From NCBI GenBank assembly GCA_001600615.1, contig BCKK01000004.1, positions 1,227,316-1,291,315 on the forward strand: DNA of 64,000 bases. Reading direction: 5' to 3'. This document shows positions 10,015 to 21,878 of this stretch, piece after piece; position 1 is the stretch's first letter; each line of letters starts with the position of its first letter. The position numbers and the translations under genes were made by a program. Below the pieces are notes generated by a model. The model did not search any database and was not told the origin of the DNA. It saw nothing but the letters and a program-made list of their open reading frames with translations. This DNA is from Dioszegia crocea. Taxonomy: Eukaryota > Basidiomycota > Tremellomycetes > Tremellales > Bulleribasidiaceae.

Positions 10015-11080
10015 ATGCCGCCCACACCCCGCAACACTCGAGCTCGAAGGCAAGAGACTCACTCACCGAGCCAGATTGACCCTCAACTCCATTCAGCCGG
10101 TCAATCACCGCAACACCATCCGCACCCTTACACTCTCGGCTCACTGGCTGAGGCCGGCGCCAGTGAAGACTCCAGAATGGAGGACCCGGCTGGGTCACCT
10201 GCACCCATCGCTGACCCCCTGACGGACTTCGCACGACAGGTCATCGAGTCTGAGGTTCCCCACCAGGATGAGGGCGAAGAGGAAGACGGGGACCTCTTCC
10301 ACCCGGAGAATGAGCTGGGGCTGGCAGCGGCCGTGAGGGCTGCTGAGGAGATGGAGCATGATGAGCTGCATACGGAGCGTGGAAATTCGGGAGATGATCA
10401 AGGACTAGGGCCGGTGGCTGCGCCGGGAACGAGGAGGGGACGGGCGGCTCAAGGGGCGGCATCGTCAGCCTCGACCACGGCTGCTCATAAGCGGAAGCGA
10501 AACAACCTGAATGGGGGTCTGGTCGCTGAGGAATCGAGGGATCTTGCGAGGATGAAGAAGGACAGCCATGTCAGTTAACGACCCTTTTACACCCCAGGGC
10601 AGAGCTGATATTGCAGAAAGAGGTAGAGCGGAAACGACGAGACAACATAAACGAGGGCATCATGCAGATCGGTCGATTCGTGCCTGGGTGTTCGGAGAAG
10701 CTCGGCAAGGGTCAAATATTGAAGCTTGCCGCGCAATACCTTTCGGAGTTGACGGGCAAGGATGGGTCATCCTCGAGTTCGGCTGCCAAGAGTAATGAGC
10801 CCAACATACAAAAGCTACAGGTGCGTTTTTAAAATTCACTGAGATTCAGCTTCGAGACCCGTTCTGTTGTCTTTGGATCAGCCGTGCGGCCAAGCTGATC
10901 TACCAGACCGACCTCGCAGAAGCCCAGGCTCAATTGACAGACGAGCACACCCGCTCAATCACACTTGAGACATCCTGGCGAGAGGCAGAAGATCGGGCCG
11001 CCGCGAGTCAATTCGAGCTGGAGCGAGTCAAGAAGGAGCTGGAGGATGCCAAGATGGCTTTATTGGAGAATAGGAGATGA
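10015..11080 (+). CDS. CBF1: Cbf1-type bHLH transcription factor
   Basis: A nuclear bHLH protein of roughly 310 residues. Exon 1 (10015-10569) encodes an acidic, low-complexity N-terminus ending in RMKKDSH; exon 2 (10617-10820) continues KEVERKRRDNINEGI, then a loop and ILKLAAQYLSELT. The sequence RKDSHKEVERxRRxxIN is the hallmark of Cbf1/CPF1, which binds CACGTG and in yeasts acts in methionine/sulfur gene control and, in some, at centromeres. The last exon is a Glu/Ala-rich coiled coil ending MALLENRR. The second intron is unclear: the coiled-coil frame fits an acceptor at 10893-10894 or a very short intron ending near 10848. TCACGTGA palindromes occur elsewhere in the window. Confidence 0.8.
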
Positions 11081-11607
11081 GGTCAGATGTGGAGGAGCCT
11101 GGGAGCGAGTGGACTGGCGGTTTAGCGGTTATCCCGAGACGGAGCTTTGCTTTTTGGGCTGTGTAGTCAGGCGTGATAGATTAGACTTGTATAAAAGACG
11201 CGTCTCCTTGTCTCGTAGCCCGTACCTACTCTGCCAGCGCGCCTGCTCTTACGAGTCCAACCCGTCTTGCAAGTCGTAGGTGACCGAGGGCTTGTCCACT
11301 CTATTCATGGAAAAATAGTGCGCACGGTCTTCGCGTCTTTGGCCTCCACGCGCGATGTCGATTTCCCAAGACTCCCATAAGAGAGTACTCTCCGTTCTAC
11401 ACGCTCCAACTGCATAGACCTTCTCACCCTCCCCAAGCCTAGCCGCTAGACTGGCGAGAAACCAAGTCAAAAACACTGGAAAGGATCTGCGTCGAACTGA
11501 GGACGCAAGCTCGATTTTGACAATCTCCGCAGCATATCGGTCCGCCTTGCGAATTCAGTCATCACAGTTTGACATCCACCTTTGAGTAGTGGGCAGCAGT
11601 GGCAGGC
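11081..11607. other. intergenic between CBF1-like and NHX1-like genes
   Basis: About 530 bases. Holds the 3' flank of the bHLH gene and the promoter of the exchanger gene. No other gene or repeat recognised. Confidence 0.5.
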
Positions 11608-14363
11608 ATGTCGACAACATCCCCCGTTCCGCCAGTGGAAGGAGCAATCAATCCGCAAGATGAAGAATTCTACGCGTCGTAAGTGGTCTCCCGCCCTTGT
11701 GGATTTTGTCAACTAGGATGCTTTGACTCAACCCCTGTCCAAACTTTGCCTGCTCTGGACAGTCGAGGATTACGAGCTGATCACGCAGATGGGGTCTTTG
11801 TATCCTTTGTGTACTGCTCATCGTCGCTCTTTGCTCTTCATACTATCTTCAAGTCAAGAAGATTCGGGCAGTACACGAAACTGTCGTGTCGATCTTTGCG
11901 GGAATGGTCGTTGGGCTTATCATCCGCCTAAGTCCGGGTCATCTCATCAGAGAAATGCTGGTGAGTCTATCTCTCCCTATGAAGGGAGATAGAAGGCGTA
12001 GGATACGGAAAGGCTGGAATTGCCATTCGTGATTCAAGAGGGATCCCAATATTGGCTTCAGGGACGCCAAAGGATAGAGCTGACTGACTAGAGCTTCAAA
12101 CATACCCTCTTCTTCAACCTACTCCTACCCCCCATCATCCTCAACTCGGGCTATGAGCTCAAGCAAGAAAATTTCTTCCGGAATTTTGGCGTAATTCTCA
12201 CCTTTGCTTTCTTGGGCACCTTCATTTCAGCCGTGGGCATAGGGTACGTATAATCTTCATGATATCTTTCCTCTTCTACCACCCCTAACGAGATTTCCGT
12301 ATCCTACTATCTCACCACTATCTCAGTTGACCGGATGAGGAAGGAAATGCTGATTATCCAGAGTGCTCGTCTACATTTGGTCCTTCCTCGGTCTTGAAGG
12401 CTTAAAATTCACCCTACTCGAGTGTCTGATTTTCGGCTCGACATTATCCGCCACTGATCCCGTCACTATCCTCGCCATTTTCAATACGTACAAGGTCGAC
12501 CCTAAGCTGTACTCTGTAATCTTTGGTGAGAGTATCTTGAACGACGCAGTGTCGATCGTCATGTACGAGTGAGTACAATTCAATCCTTGTCGATCCCTGA
12601 GCTAACCCTACAGGACGCTATCCCAATTCCACGGCGAAGACATCTACCTTTCGTCCCTATTCCACGGAGTCGGCATCTTTCTCTTCTCATTCTTCGGCTC
12701 CATGCTCCTCGGTGTCTTATTCGGCCTGGGCTGTTCATTGGGTTTGAAACATAGCCACTTGGCTTCTTTCCCGCATATCGAGAGCTGTCTCGTAGCGCTT
12801 GTGGCGTATACGAGTTACTTCTTCTCAAATGGGATGAGCATGAGTGGTGAGTGCCTTCAGACGAATCTGTGACAACCGGGACGGTATCTGATCTTCCAGG
12901 AATCGTATCATTGCTGTTCTGCGGTATCACCCTCAAGCACTATGCCTACCATACCATGTCGAAGCGCACACAGAGGACGACAAAGTACATGTTTGCCGTC
13001 CTTGCGCAGCTGTCAGAAAATTTCATCTTCATCTATCTCGGTTTGAACCTGTTTACGCAGGACGTTCAGGTATTCAAGCCTTTGTTCATTTTGGTCTCAG
13101 CCGTAAGTTATTCATCTAGCGTTTTCTGCAATTTGCTCCGTTGGCCGGGACTGACTTTGCAGATCGCAGTCATGGCATCCCGCTACGCCTGCGTCTTCCC
13201 CCTGTCGGAACTTATCAACTGGATCTACCACACCCGTGGCCAGCGACACGAGGAACTCCCCCATTCATACCAAATGATGCTCTTCTGGGCCGGTTTGCGC
13301 GGCGCTGTCGGCGTCGCTCTCGCCGCTGGTATTACAGGCGACAATGCCGATGCGCTCCGAACGACCATCCTCGTTGTCGTCGTGCTCACCGTTATCGTCT
13401 TTGGCGGGACCACCGCGCGGATGCTTGAGGTGCTCGGGATTCGCGTAGGTGTCGAGGATGAAGATGCCAGTTCGGACGAAGAGGACGTATGGGCTGCACG
13501 GCGAGTTGGTGTCCATTCCGGAGGAAGGCGATTTTCGCGTCGCCGCGAGGTCGGGTACGGGGACGATGGGGATGATATCGACCTTCAATTGCCTAGCGAT
13601 GATAGTCCGTATGGAAACGGTCTGGATATGCCTCGGACGCTACTCAACAAGTCAAGCATGGGCGCTGGGGTCGGACCATCGCGGAAAGCCCGACCATTAT
13701 CGAAACGATTCAGCACGGCTGCGTCCCGTTCGGGCTTCTCGGCCAACTCGTCCGAATCAGAGGAGGAGCACCTGCCTTCTGCGTCGTATGACTATGATGA
13801 GGATGAGGCGGATGATGGTGGTGAATCGGGGACAGGGGCGGGACCTTCCGACCCACTCAACGGCAATGTACACTCGCCGGCTCAGGCGGGTATGGTGTTT
13901 AGGGACGGTCAGTGGTTTACGGCGCTAGACGAGCGGTACCTCTTGCCTCTATTTAGTAACTCCGTTACTGCCAGGCGGGCAGCAACGAGAAAGACGGCAA
14001 AGAAGGCTAGCCTGTATATGGCTTCTGGGACGCCTGGGAGTGGGAGTGGGACACCACCTACGGGCTCGCAGTATGATTTACCGGCTGGGAGTGGGGGGCT
14101 GGGAGGAGAAGGGATAGAGGAAGAAGAAGAGAGTGAGAATGGGAAGAATAAAATGCCGAGGACGTTTAGGTGAGTTTTGCCCTATACACAGCGCAAGGTT
14201 TCATGAGCTGATTGGGTTTAGTGGATCTGTATCCGACTTCTTCTTCTCTAAACCTGATATAATCCCAAGTACCCTTTCGCCCCAAGCGGAAGATGGGGGA
14301 AGACGGCCGAGTAGGGAACGACAGACTGGACCAGGCGGGCCGTCCAGGCCGGACGGGAGATGA
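11608..14363 (+). CDS. NHX1: NHX1-type endosomal Na+(K+)/H+ exchanger
   Basis: A multi-pass cation/proton antiporter of the CPA1/NHE family. Exon 1 encodes [13 protein letters not shown]; the first membrane segment follows ([17 protein letters not shown]). Family signatures are [11 protein letters not shown], the amiloride-site [17 protein letters not shown], the ion-site [15 protein letters not shown], the motif [16 protein letters not shown], then [12 protein letters not shown] and [16 protein letters not shown]. These match Nhx1/Vps44 of yeast, which sits in late endosomes and controls luminal pH and vesicle traffic. The cytoplasmic tail is long and acidic, Ser/Asp/Gly-rich. A small final intron after TFS removes the first stop, adding about 48 residues and ending at 14363; an unspliced form would end at 14173. 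About ten exons; no obvious damage. Confidence 0.9.
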
Positions 14364-14611
14364 TGGGGTTAGTACAAGATGATGTTTGGGTTGATCTTCC
14401 TTGTTGGGTGGAGTGTGTATGTCGTGCATATATGATAGATGTTAGATCTGTAGGGCGTTGGGTGGTGTGTTGTCGGTACATCGCAGATACTATCCTCAAA
14501 AGGGCCACTCGCTCGGCTCCGGCTAATGCCGATGACGTACTCGCTTCTTGTCGCTTGCGATCTTAACAAGATTTTGAAGACCGACCTGGTATCAACGAGC
14601 CAAGTCAACTA

Positions 14612-15265
14612 ATGATCCCCCCTGAAACAATGTCATCCCCTACAAGCCGACCAAACGCCTCCAGCCAAAATTCTACCAATGCCCTTCAGTCGAATGGGGC
14701 GGGGCCAAATCCGCAAGCCAACGGTCATCCACCTTCTTCATCCAGCAGTGGCTCGTCTATCCCTCCAGAAGTCATTGGACTAGCCACGAGATTATTCGAA
14801 GGTGCGAGAAGAGGGGAGGTACCGCTTTTCGAGCAAGTTCTGGGACATAATTCAAGTGTGAAGGATTTGAGAAATGATAAGGGGGATACATTGGTGAGTT
14901 AGGCCAGCGTGGCGGCGCGATTTCGGGCACAGTGATCGTATCTTACTGAATACCTGCTAATCTCCCAGATTATGCTAGCGGCATACCACGGACACGTTCC
15001 CCTCGTCCGCTTATTGCTATCATACGGCGCCGACCCCAATATACTTAACGACAGACAACAATCACCATTGGCCGGTGCGATCTTCAAGGGGGAGAAGGAG
15101 GTCGTTGAGGCGTTATCGGATGCTGGTGCGGATTGGGGAGTAGGCGAGCCGAGTGCTCGGGAGGCAGTGAGGATATTTAGGCAAGAGGATGTTTGGGGAC
15201 ATAGGATGGGCGCGGGATCGAATGGTGGTGGGGAAGGAAGAGGGGATACTGGAGAGGGGAGATGA
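14612..15265 (+). CDS. small ankyrin-repeat protein
   Basis: About 190 residues in two exons (14612-14893, 14969-15265), with an alternative start at 14630. The N-terminus is Ser/Asn/Pro-rich; then IGLATRLFEGARRGEVPLF and NDKGDTLIMLAAYHGHVPLVRLLLSYGADPNILND form two to three ankyrin repeats. After that comes AGAIFKGEKEVVEALSDAGAD, another repeat, then VRIFRQEDVW and a Gly-rich end. This is the pattern of short fungal ankyrin proteins of unknown partner (the S. pombe and yeast proteins of similar size have no single agreed role). I assign no specific function. Intact. Confidence 0.82.
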
Positions 15266-15517
15266 GAAATGGGGCCGATGTAGATCTGGGCAGTCCATTT
15301 TCTACTGGCAGTGGTGTCATGCTTGGTCAACGCTAGCCTGGTCATGGCTTTCCTCTTACTCGCCGAGGCCGAAATGATACCTTAGAGTATGTACAACTCG
15401 AGTATAATGGCCCGAGCTTGATCGCCATTCCGATGTCATGATATGAGCTATTTGATACATACATGTATTGGAGACTTGGACTATACTGCGATACTGCTAA
15501 ATAGATCCACGCTAAGC

Positions 15518-15967
15518 TCAAGCCTGGGCAGGAGTACGCTCAACCTTCTCAACACCCTCAACAGCGGAAACCTGGGACTTGCGGCAAGAAGCAAAGTTGC
15601 CCATGCAGGATTTGCAGGTGGCGACGTTGCTATAATGGAGTCAGCACAATTCTTCTTGAACTGGCCTGGAATCGGTACTCACCCTGTGCACTCCATGGCG
15701 ACACATCCCTTATCCTTGCAGACTTCGCATGAGGCGGGGTTGGCAGTGCAGCCGGCGACTGCGTCTTTGGCGCAGGGAGTTGCGGAAGTCTGAAGTGTCA
15801 GCATTGAAAGTGGGTCAGATAATGAGAGATAGAGAGGATGTGGAAGAGGGGAAGACGAGGCGGCTAGGTCGGGCTTGGGCTAAGGCCTGAACCAGAAGCG
15901 AAGGAAGAGGATTCGGACTTACGCCGCAGAAGTTGCAGTTCTCAGGGTTACCGCTGCAAGCTGACAT
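15518..15967 (-). CDS. small Cys-rich protein, metallothionein-like
   Basis: A tiny protein of 86 residues in three exons on the minus strand. It starts MSACSGNPENCNFCG, followed by CAKDAVAGCTANPASCEVC, then CKDKGC and, in the last exon, CKSCMGNFASC and a Cys-free tail ending TPAQA. Twelve cysteines (about 14 per cent), three of them paired as CxxC (CNFC, CEVC, CKSC), and no signal peptide point to an intracellular metal-binding role, as in metallothioneins, but it does not match a metallothionein family I know. Cryptococcus copper metallothioneins are longer and repeat Cys-rich blocks. It is too short and too interrupted to be seen as one open frame. Divergent from the Zn2Cys6 regulator across about 420 bases. 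Confidence 0.7.
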
Positions 15968-16387
15968 TGTGGGGGATGAGTGTGGGGTGGGGTTGTGTGC
16001 GTGAAAGGGATAGGCTTGTGTGGAGTTGTGTGAAGGTTGGTTGGATGATATGTGGATAAGAGGGATAGAGATCGCTTGGTGTACCTTTTATGGCTTGTGG
16101 ACCCATCGAGTGGAGGTATTGGCTGACAGATCCCAGCTCTCTGATTGGCTCCCTCAAGGGCTAAGCGGACATTCGAGGGGATGTCCGAAGCCCGTGCGCA
16201 TCTGCCGTAAGTGCCACACTCGGGTAAAGCCGCTCTCGCGGAGAAGGCCGACGGAGAAGGCCGAAAACCGCGACCTTGTTTTTGTGAAATGCCCTGCATC
16301 TCTAGCTATCGTAGTCCAGATTCACCCTATACCCTGCTACAGCTCCTCAGTCAGCCTTCAGCCTGAGAGCCTGGCCAAATAATCACT
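15968..16387. promoter_or_regulatory. shared divergent promoter, Cys-rich protein / Zn2Cys6 factor
   Basis: About 420 bases between two divergent starts. A pyrimidine-rich stretch precedes the small gene. Whether the regulator controls the neighbour is unknown. No metal-response site identified with confidence. Confidence 0.45.
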
Positions 16388-19300
16388 ATGCCGGCCGACA
16401 GAAAATACCTCGACGGACCCTCGTCAGGGCCACACTACACCCCCTATCCCCCTTCGGCCCCTTCTTTCCAAACGCCTGCTATCCCCCAGCGTCCCCGAAA
16501 TTCCAAAAGCAAGAAGCAAATATCACCACCTAGCACCCTTGCCGAGTATGCGGATCGTGAAGCCAGCCCTGACGCAACTGCGGCTACAGCCATGAGCTCG
16601 GTGGATCCGCATCAGTACAAGGTTGCTCGTGCGATTTCGTCTTGTACGCGGTGTAGGACCAGGAAGCAGAAGTGTGATGGGAAGTTACCGGCGTGTAGCT
16701 CGTGCGAAAGGGCGAAAGTGGAGTGTATTGGATTTGACGCTATATCCAAGACGAATGTGTCGAGGAAGTAAGTGATTGGTTCATTAGCCGATGATTTTGG
16801 CTGACAATATAGCCATCTGCATACACTCGAGCAAGAGGTCGTCCAGCTTCGAGCCCAACTGGCCGCATACCAATCTGGAAACGGAGATGCTGTCATCCCA
16901 ATGTCCATGTACCCTCCTCCCAATCACGGCTCAGCTTCCCCTTTACCCAACCCACGCTCCGATCCCCACAATCCCACACTAGACCCCAGGCTGTCGTCGG
17001 ATATCGACCCGACTCTTCGGTCAGCCTTCTCCCCTACGTCAAGCCGCAACGGCCGTCGGGCCTCCGACTTCTCCTTCACAGGCCACCAAGGTGACCGCTC
17101 GCCGAGTCTCAGTAACGCCATGAACCCCAAGAATCACAGCCTTACTCGTATGGTCCACGATGCGGCGTTGAGGACAGGGCACGCCATCAACGTGACGAAC
17201 GCCAATGCTGCTTTCAACGTGTCAGGGCCTTTTGGCTCGGATAAGGGCTCGGTGCACTCGGGGCATGATGGCGAATATGGTAATCATGCGTCGCCTGACC
17301 AAATCCATCCGTCCCTGCGCGCGAGCACGAGCTTGAGGTCTGGCGCCATGCCACCTCCATCTTCACATGGCAAAGCCCAGGGCGGCAGTACCAGAGGGAA
17401 AGAAAGGACATTTGCTATACCGCCATTACCGCCACAGCCCGCTGTCGAGAGACTTGTCGCTGCCTATGTTGACTTTGTCGGAGTCACCGCGCCAATCGTA
17501 CATATCCCGACGCTGGGAAAGCAGTTGACCAAGATTCGGGAGGGGAATGATGTCGAAGAAAGCGACGTTTTCGTCGTCATGATGGTGCTAGGTTAGTTTG
17601 CCTGCAGTATTCCTCGAACTGCACAGCTGACTTCGTCAGCCCTCAGCACTATGGCATCAGCCCGTTTCGTCGATCCGCCAGACGAGCTCCGTGCTTGTTC
17701 AGAAGCCTTCCACGCTGAGGCGATGAAACACCTCGATGCAGTGTTTGACGAGGGATCATATGGTAAGCTACATAGTGCTGACCTTGGGACTGAATAGAGC
17801 TGACCCTTTCAGTCGGTCTACAAGCAATTCTGCTGCTGATTTGGTACTCTCTCCTCAACCCCGAAAAAGGCTCAATATGGTACCTCGTCGGTCTAGCCAC
17901 CCGCACCGCCGTCGACCTCGGATACCATAACGAGCACAACGCCCAGATCGAGCAGCTGGACGCGCTGGAGATTGACATGCGGCGACGATTGTTCTGGACG
18001 GCGTACAAGATGGACAGGCTGTTGAGTCAGTCACTTGGCCGGCCGCCGAGTATACCTGATGGGTTCATCAATGTTCCAGTGAGTCCTATGAGCGGTATAG
18101 AGATGTATCCCGGCCGAACTGACACAATAGCTACCGTCCGGTCTTCACGACGTTGACATCCATACCGGCCACTATGGGGACCCATCGGGTGATGCCTGCT
18201 CGTACAAGGCCAACTTTGTGCACACGATCAAAATCCGTCAACTTCAGTCTGAGATCTTGACGAATACGTATGGTATTCACGGCGGCGACCAGGTCCCGTC
18301 ACCCGAGTGGTTCGATGACTGCTATGAGCGTCTAAAGTCATGGTTGGCGAATGCGCCAGAGCCTAGAGGGACTATGAGCGCAGAAGGATACGCTATCAGC
18401 TTCCACAGTACGTTTCTTGGTCGGTACATACGCAGAGGCTGACTTTTAGATTCGGCTCTCTTGCTGTATCGACCGAGCTCCGGTAATCCCCGGCCGGACC
18501 GAAAGGCTCTATCAACAGTTCTGGCTAGCTCAAGCTATATTATCCGGATATACCGCCGAATGCAGCTCAACAACAGGATATCTTGGTTGTGGATGACGGT
18601 GAGTCAAGCTTGGGTCAGCGATGTGGAAACTCCGCTGATAGGCCAGAGTCATTTCTCGTTCATGGCTGGCTTGTCATTCCTGTACGCCTTCCTCAATCTC
18701 TACAGTATGGGCGGGGGTGAGGGAGTACCGAGCTTGGAAGAGGCCATGCAGGATGTCGAGTCTTGTCTATCGACCTTGGAATACTTGTCCCGTAAGTTGA
18801 CATGTCCACCGTGATGGTTACCCAGCTCACACTCTAGCCCGTGTTCCATCAGCTGGAGCATGCCACGATACCATGCGGACCTTATCCCAAGCGATTCTCG
18901 AGCAACTCGCATCCCCCTCCACTCCCCACTCCGAAACGGCATCTGCAGCCGCTTCACTCCGGAACCTCTCGCGCGCACGAACAGCACCCATCTCATCATC
19001 CCGAGACGACCCTCTTCCCAACTCCGACTACCTTGCCCCACTCCCATCCGTCACCCTCCCCTACGAGCTATCACTCCTCGACAACCTCTTTGTGAACCCT
19101 ATGGCAACGCACCAGAAGGCGTCAGATTATACCAACGGCGCCAAGACTCGCGCTGTCGCCGCCGAGGTCCGCTCCATGTACAATCAAACAAACCCCGGAG
19201 TGAACACTGCAAACCTCACCACAGGATCCAGTGGGAATAACGGGATGGGCCCTTATTCCCTAGCTGCGCAAGTCAGGGCGGGGTATACCGATTGTCCAAC

Positions 19301-19664
19301 GATCGGCCAGAGTCTTGCCGGAGCTGACGATGGGAACTCTGCGGGACCTTCCCGGACACAGAAACAGACGGGTGCATATGGATCTATTGGAAATCGGGCG
19401 GCGGGTGGAGGATCGCAAGGCGGTGAGAATATGGGAGATCTGGGGATACTATTAGGGGCTATGGACGGTCATCAGGAGGGTTCAGAGGCGGCTTCGGGGT
19501 TGCAAGGCTCTGCAGGGCAGGACGGTCAAGGTCAGGGACAGGGACAGCAGACCGCCACGGTTGTGGGTCTTGGAGATAATGCTCAGACGTTCGATTTCTT
19601 CAATTTCCTCGATGAAGGCTTTGGGCAAGAGGCGGGTTTGGATGGCATGGCTCTGTGGAGTTAG
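16388..19664 (+). CDS. Zn2Cys6 transcription factor with fungal-specific middle domain
   Basis: A nuclear regulator of roughly 900 residues. The binuclear zinc cluster is at about residues 85-115: CTRCRTRKQKCDGKLPAC then CSSCERAKVEC spacing typical of the Gal4 class. A coiled coil follows after the first intron (HTLEQEVVQLRAQLAAY). The fungal-specific middle homology domain (PF04082 type) shows as AYVDFVGVTAPIVHIPTL, LLIWYSLLNPEKGS, GLATRTAVDLGYH and RRRLFWTAYKMDRLLS, with GRPPSIPD. The C-terminus is Gln/Gly/Ser-rich and ends with an acidic, aromatic patch (FDFFNFLDEGFG) that looks like an activation region. At least seven small introns. Target genes cannot be told from sequence. Confidence 0.88.
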
Positions 19665-20217
19665 AGTCAGCGGTGGAAATCTTGCAAGGAACATTGAGCG
19701 GGACTTGAGGGATGACGAGAAATTTGGCGGAAGATAACAGAGCTTGACGGAAACTGCCCCCAGGCGACGAGTTGTATTTCTGATATTAGACGTTGGGACA
19801 CGGATATCCGTCATGCACGTGTGATCCCACGACCGGCAGTGTGCCCTACTCGCAACTCGGGCCTATTCTACGCTCCTCCCAGCTTTCATAAGCATACTGT
19901 ATGCATCCGACCAGGATCCAGTGGAGCCATTTGCGGGAATCAAATCCAGGCACGGAGACACGAGTTCATCGGAACGATGACATCAAGCTTATGATATTGC
20001 CTCCACCTCCACTCGGGACCAAGTTTGCATGGCAACGTTTGTTCGCCGCACCACGCCCACGAAGCAGGCTGGTCTCAACGTACGTCGCAAGCCTTCTCGT
20101 CTACGTCATTTAGCCCAGCTAGGAAAAGATATATAGACCGACCTCTGCACGCCTCTTCGATTCTATCTGTCCTTTCCCTTCATTTCTCAACAAACCAAAA
20201 CCATCAAATCATCAACA
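19665..20217. other. intergenic, alcohol dehydrogenase promoter
   Basis: About 550 bases between two co-directional genes. The last 60 bases, an AC-rich leader (CAAACCAAAACCATC) just before the ATG, look like a highly expressed fungal 5' leader. A tRNA-like word near 19935 was examined and rejected. Confidence 0.5.
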
Positions 20218-21529
20218 ATGTCCGCTCCTACTTCTGCTAAAGGCTACGGTATCTCCGGTTAGTCTCCCTTATCACTCTGGCAACGATCACGAACTGATGA
20301 AGTAGACACCAAGAAGTACACCGACTTCTCGGTCCAGGAGTTCAAGCTCAAAACTGCCGGTCCTGACGATGTCACGATCGATATCGAGTGCTGCGGTGTA
20401 TGCGTATGTTTCACCCTCTCATCTGCATTTTGACCTGTCGCTGACAAGCAGGGATCTGACGTCCACACCATCACTGGTGGCTGGGGCGAGATGTCCGCCG
20501 ACTGGATTTGCCCAGGCCACGAGATTGTCGGCAAGGTCACCCATGTCGGCGAGAATGTCAAGGAGTTCAAGGTTGGCCAGCGTGCCGGTGTCGGTGCCCA
20601 GGTTTACGCTTGCTTGAAGTGCGACCGATGCAAGGCCGACAACGAGCAGTACTGTCCTGAGCAGGTCGAGTAAGCTATCTCCCCACTGGTCACCCCTGGA
20701 ACTCAGCTGATGTATACAGCACATACAACGCCCCATACCCCGACGGAGTCATGGCTCAGGGAGGTTACTCAACCGTCATCCGAGCCCACGAGCGATGGGT
20801 GTTTGCCATTCCCGATGAGCTCAAGTCGGAGCACGCCGCCCCGCTCTTGTGTGCCGGTCTGACCGTCTTCTCCCCGTTGAAGAGGAACGGGACCGGACCC
20901 GGAAAGACTGTCGGTATTGTTGGTATTGGTGGTCTGGGTCGTAAGTTTATCCCTTCCGGGCTCCATTGTGAGCCTTTGCTGACGGCCAGACCTCGCCATC
21001 CAGTTCGCCAAAGCCCTCGGCGCGCGCGTCATCGTCTTCTCCCACTCCCCCAACAAGAAGGAAGATTCGCTCAAACTCGGAGCTGACGAGTTTGTCGTTT
21101 CGGGCGAGAAGGACTTCGCCAAGCCGTACTTTGACAAGCTCGACTACATCCTTTCCGCCGCCGATGTCGAGTCGATCCCCCTTGGCGACTTTGTCTCAAT
21201 GCTCAAGATCGACGGCAAGCTCACTAGCGTCGGTCTGCCCGATGGCGAGTGGACGGGTTTGCAGCCTCAGATGATGGCTAGCAATGCTAGCTGCATTGGA
21301 ACTTCCCACATTGGATCCAAGGTTGAGGCGTGAGTTTGACCTGCACTCAAGATAGATGTTGAATCACGCTGATCATGACAGCAACGAGATGCTTGCGCTT
21401 GCTGCCAAGAACGGTATCGCCCCCATCATTGACGAGATCTTGCCGATGAAGGAGGCCGGTAAGGCGATCGAGAATGTCAAGAACAACAAGGTCAGGTACA
21501 GGTATGTCCTCAAGCAGGACTTGGCCTAG
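20218..21529 (+). CDS. zinc-dependent alcohol dehydrogenase, cinnamyl-alcohol dehydrogenase type
   Basis: A medium-chain dehydrogenase of about 350 residues, cytosolic, likely NADP(H)-linked, resembling yeast Adh6/Adh7 enzymes that reduce branched and aromatic aldehydes. Catalytic zinc ligands appear as CCGVCGSDVH and CPGHEIVGKV; the structural zinc site is CLKCDRCKADNEQYC. The Rossmann motif is GIVGIGGLGHLA, split by an intron after GGLG, followed by FAKALGARVIVFS. The last segments are KVEANEMLALAAKNGI and VRYRYVLKQDLA. Six or so exons; start ATG at 20218 after an AC-rich leader. Ser and Lys in VFSHSPNKK, just after the second strand, favour NADPH over NADH. Substrate cannot be fixed. Confidence 0.9.
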
Positions 21530-21878
21530 GCGCTTGAGGCGAGTAGAGTTGAGGGATAAGTAGTCAAAGTCAGTAGAAGCAGTAAAGCATTGCATGTAGC
21601 TCCTAGTCATCAAATAGCCGTCCGGTTCCGTCTCTGTCCACGGATATCGTGTCGCAGAGGCCTGGCAATGTGATGCGAGTATACTCTCACTTTCCCGGAC
21701 GTTAGGCTAAAGCTCCAGAGCTTGCGGTCTGCTCCAATTCCACCGCTTGCCGGTACCCGAAACCAAGATGCAAAGCAACACAAACCCAAATTCCAAAAAT
21801 CTATCAACCCAGATCTATAACACCTCCACCCGTCACTTTCCGCCCACCCCTAACAGGACCAGCCTGTCTTTCCCCAGT
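21530..21878. other. convergent intergenic region
   Basis: About 350 bases between the ends of two converging genes, the dehydrogenase and the SUR7-like gene. Presumably holds both polyadenylation regions. Nothing else seen. Confidence 0.45.

Noticed and set aside
19920..19950. tRNA-like T-arm word (GGGAATCAAATCC) on the minus strand
   Set aside because: Stem does not pair, and no matching acceptor, D-arm or anticodon arm found nearby.
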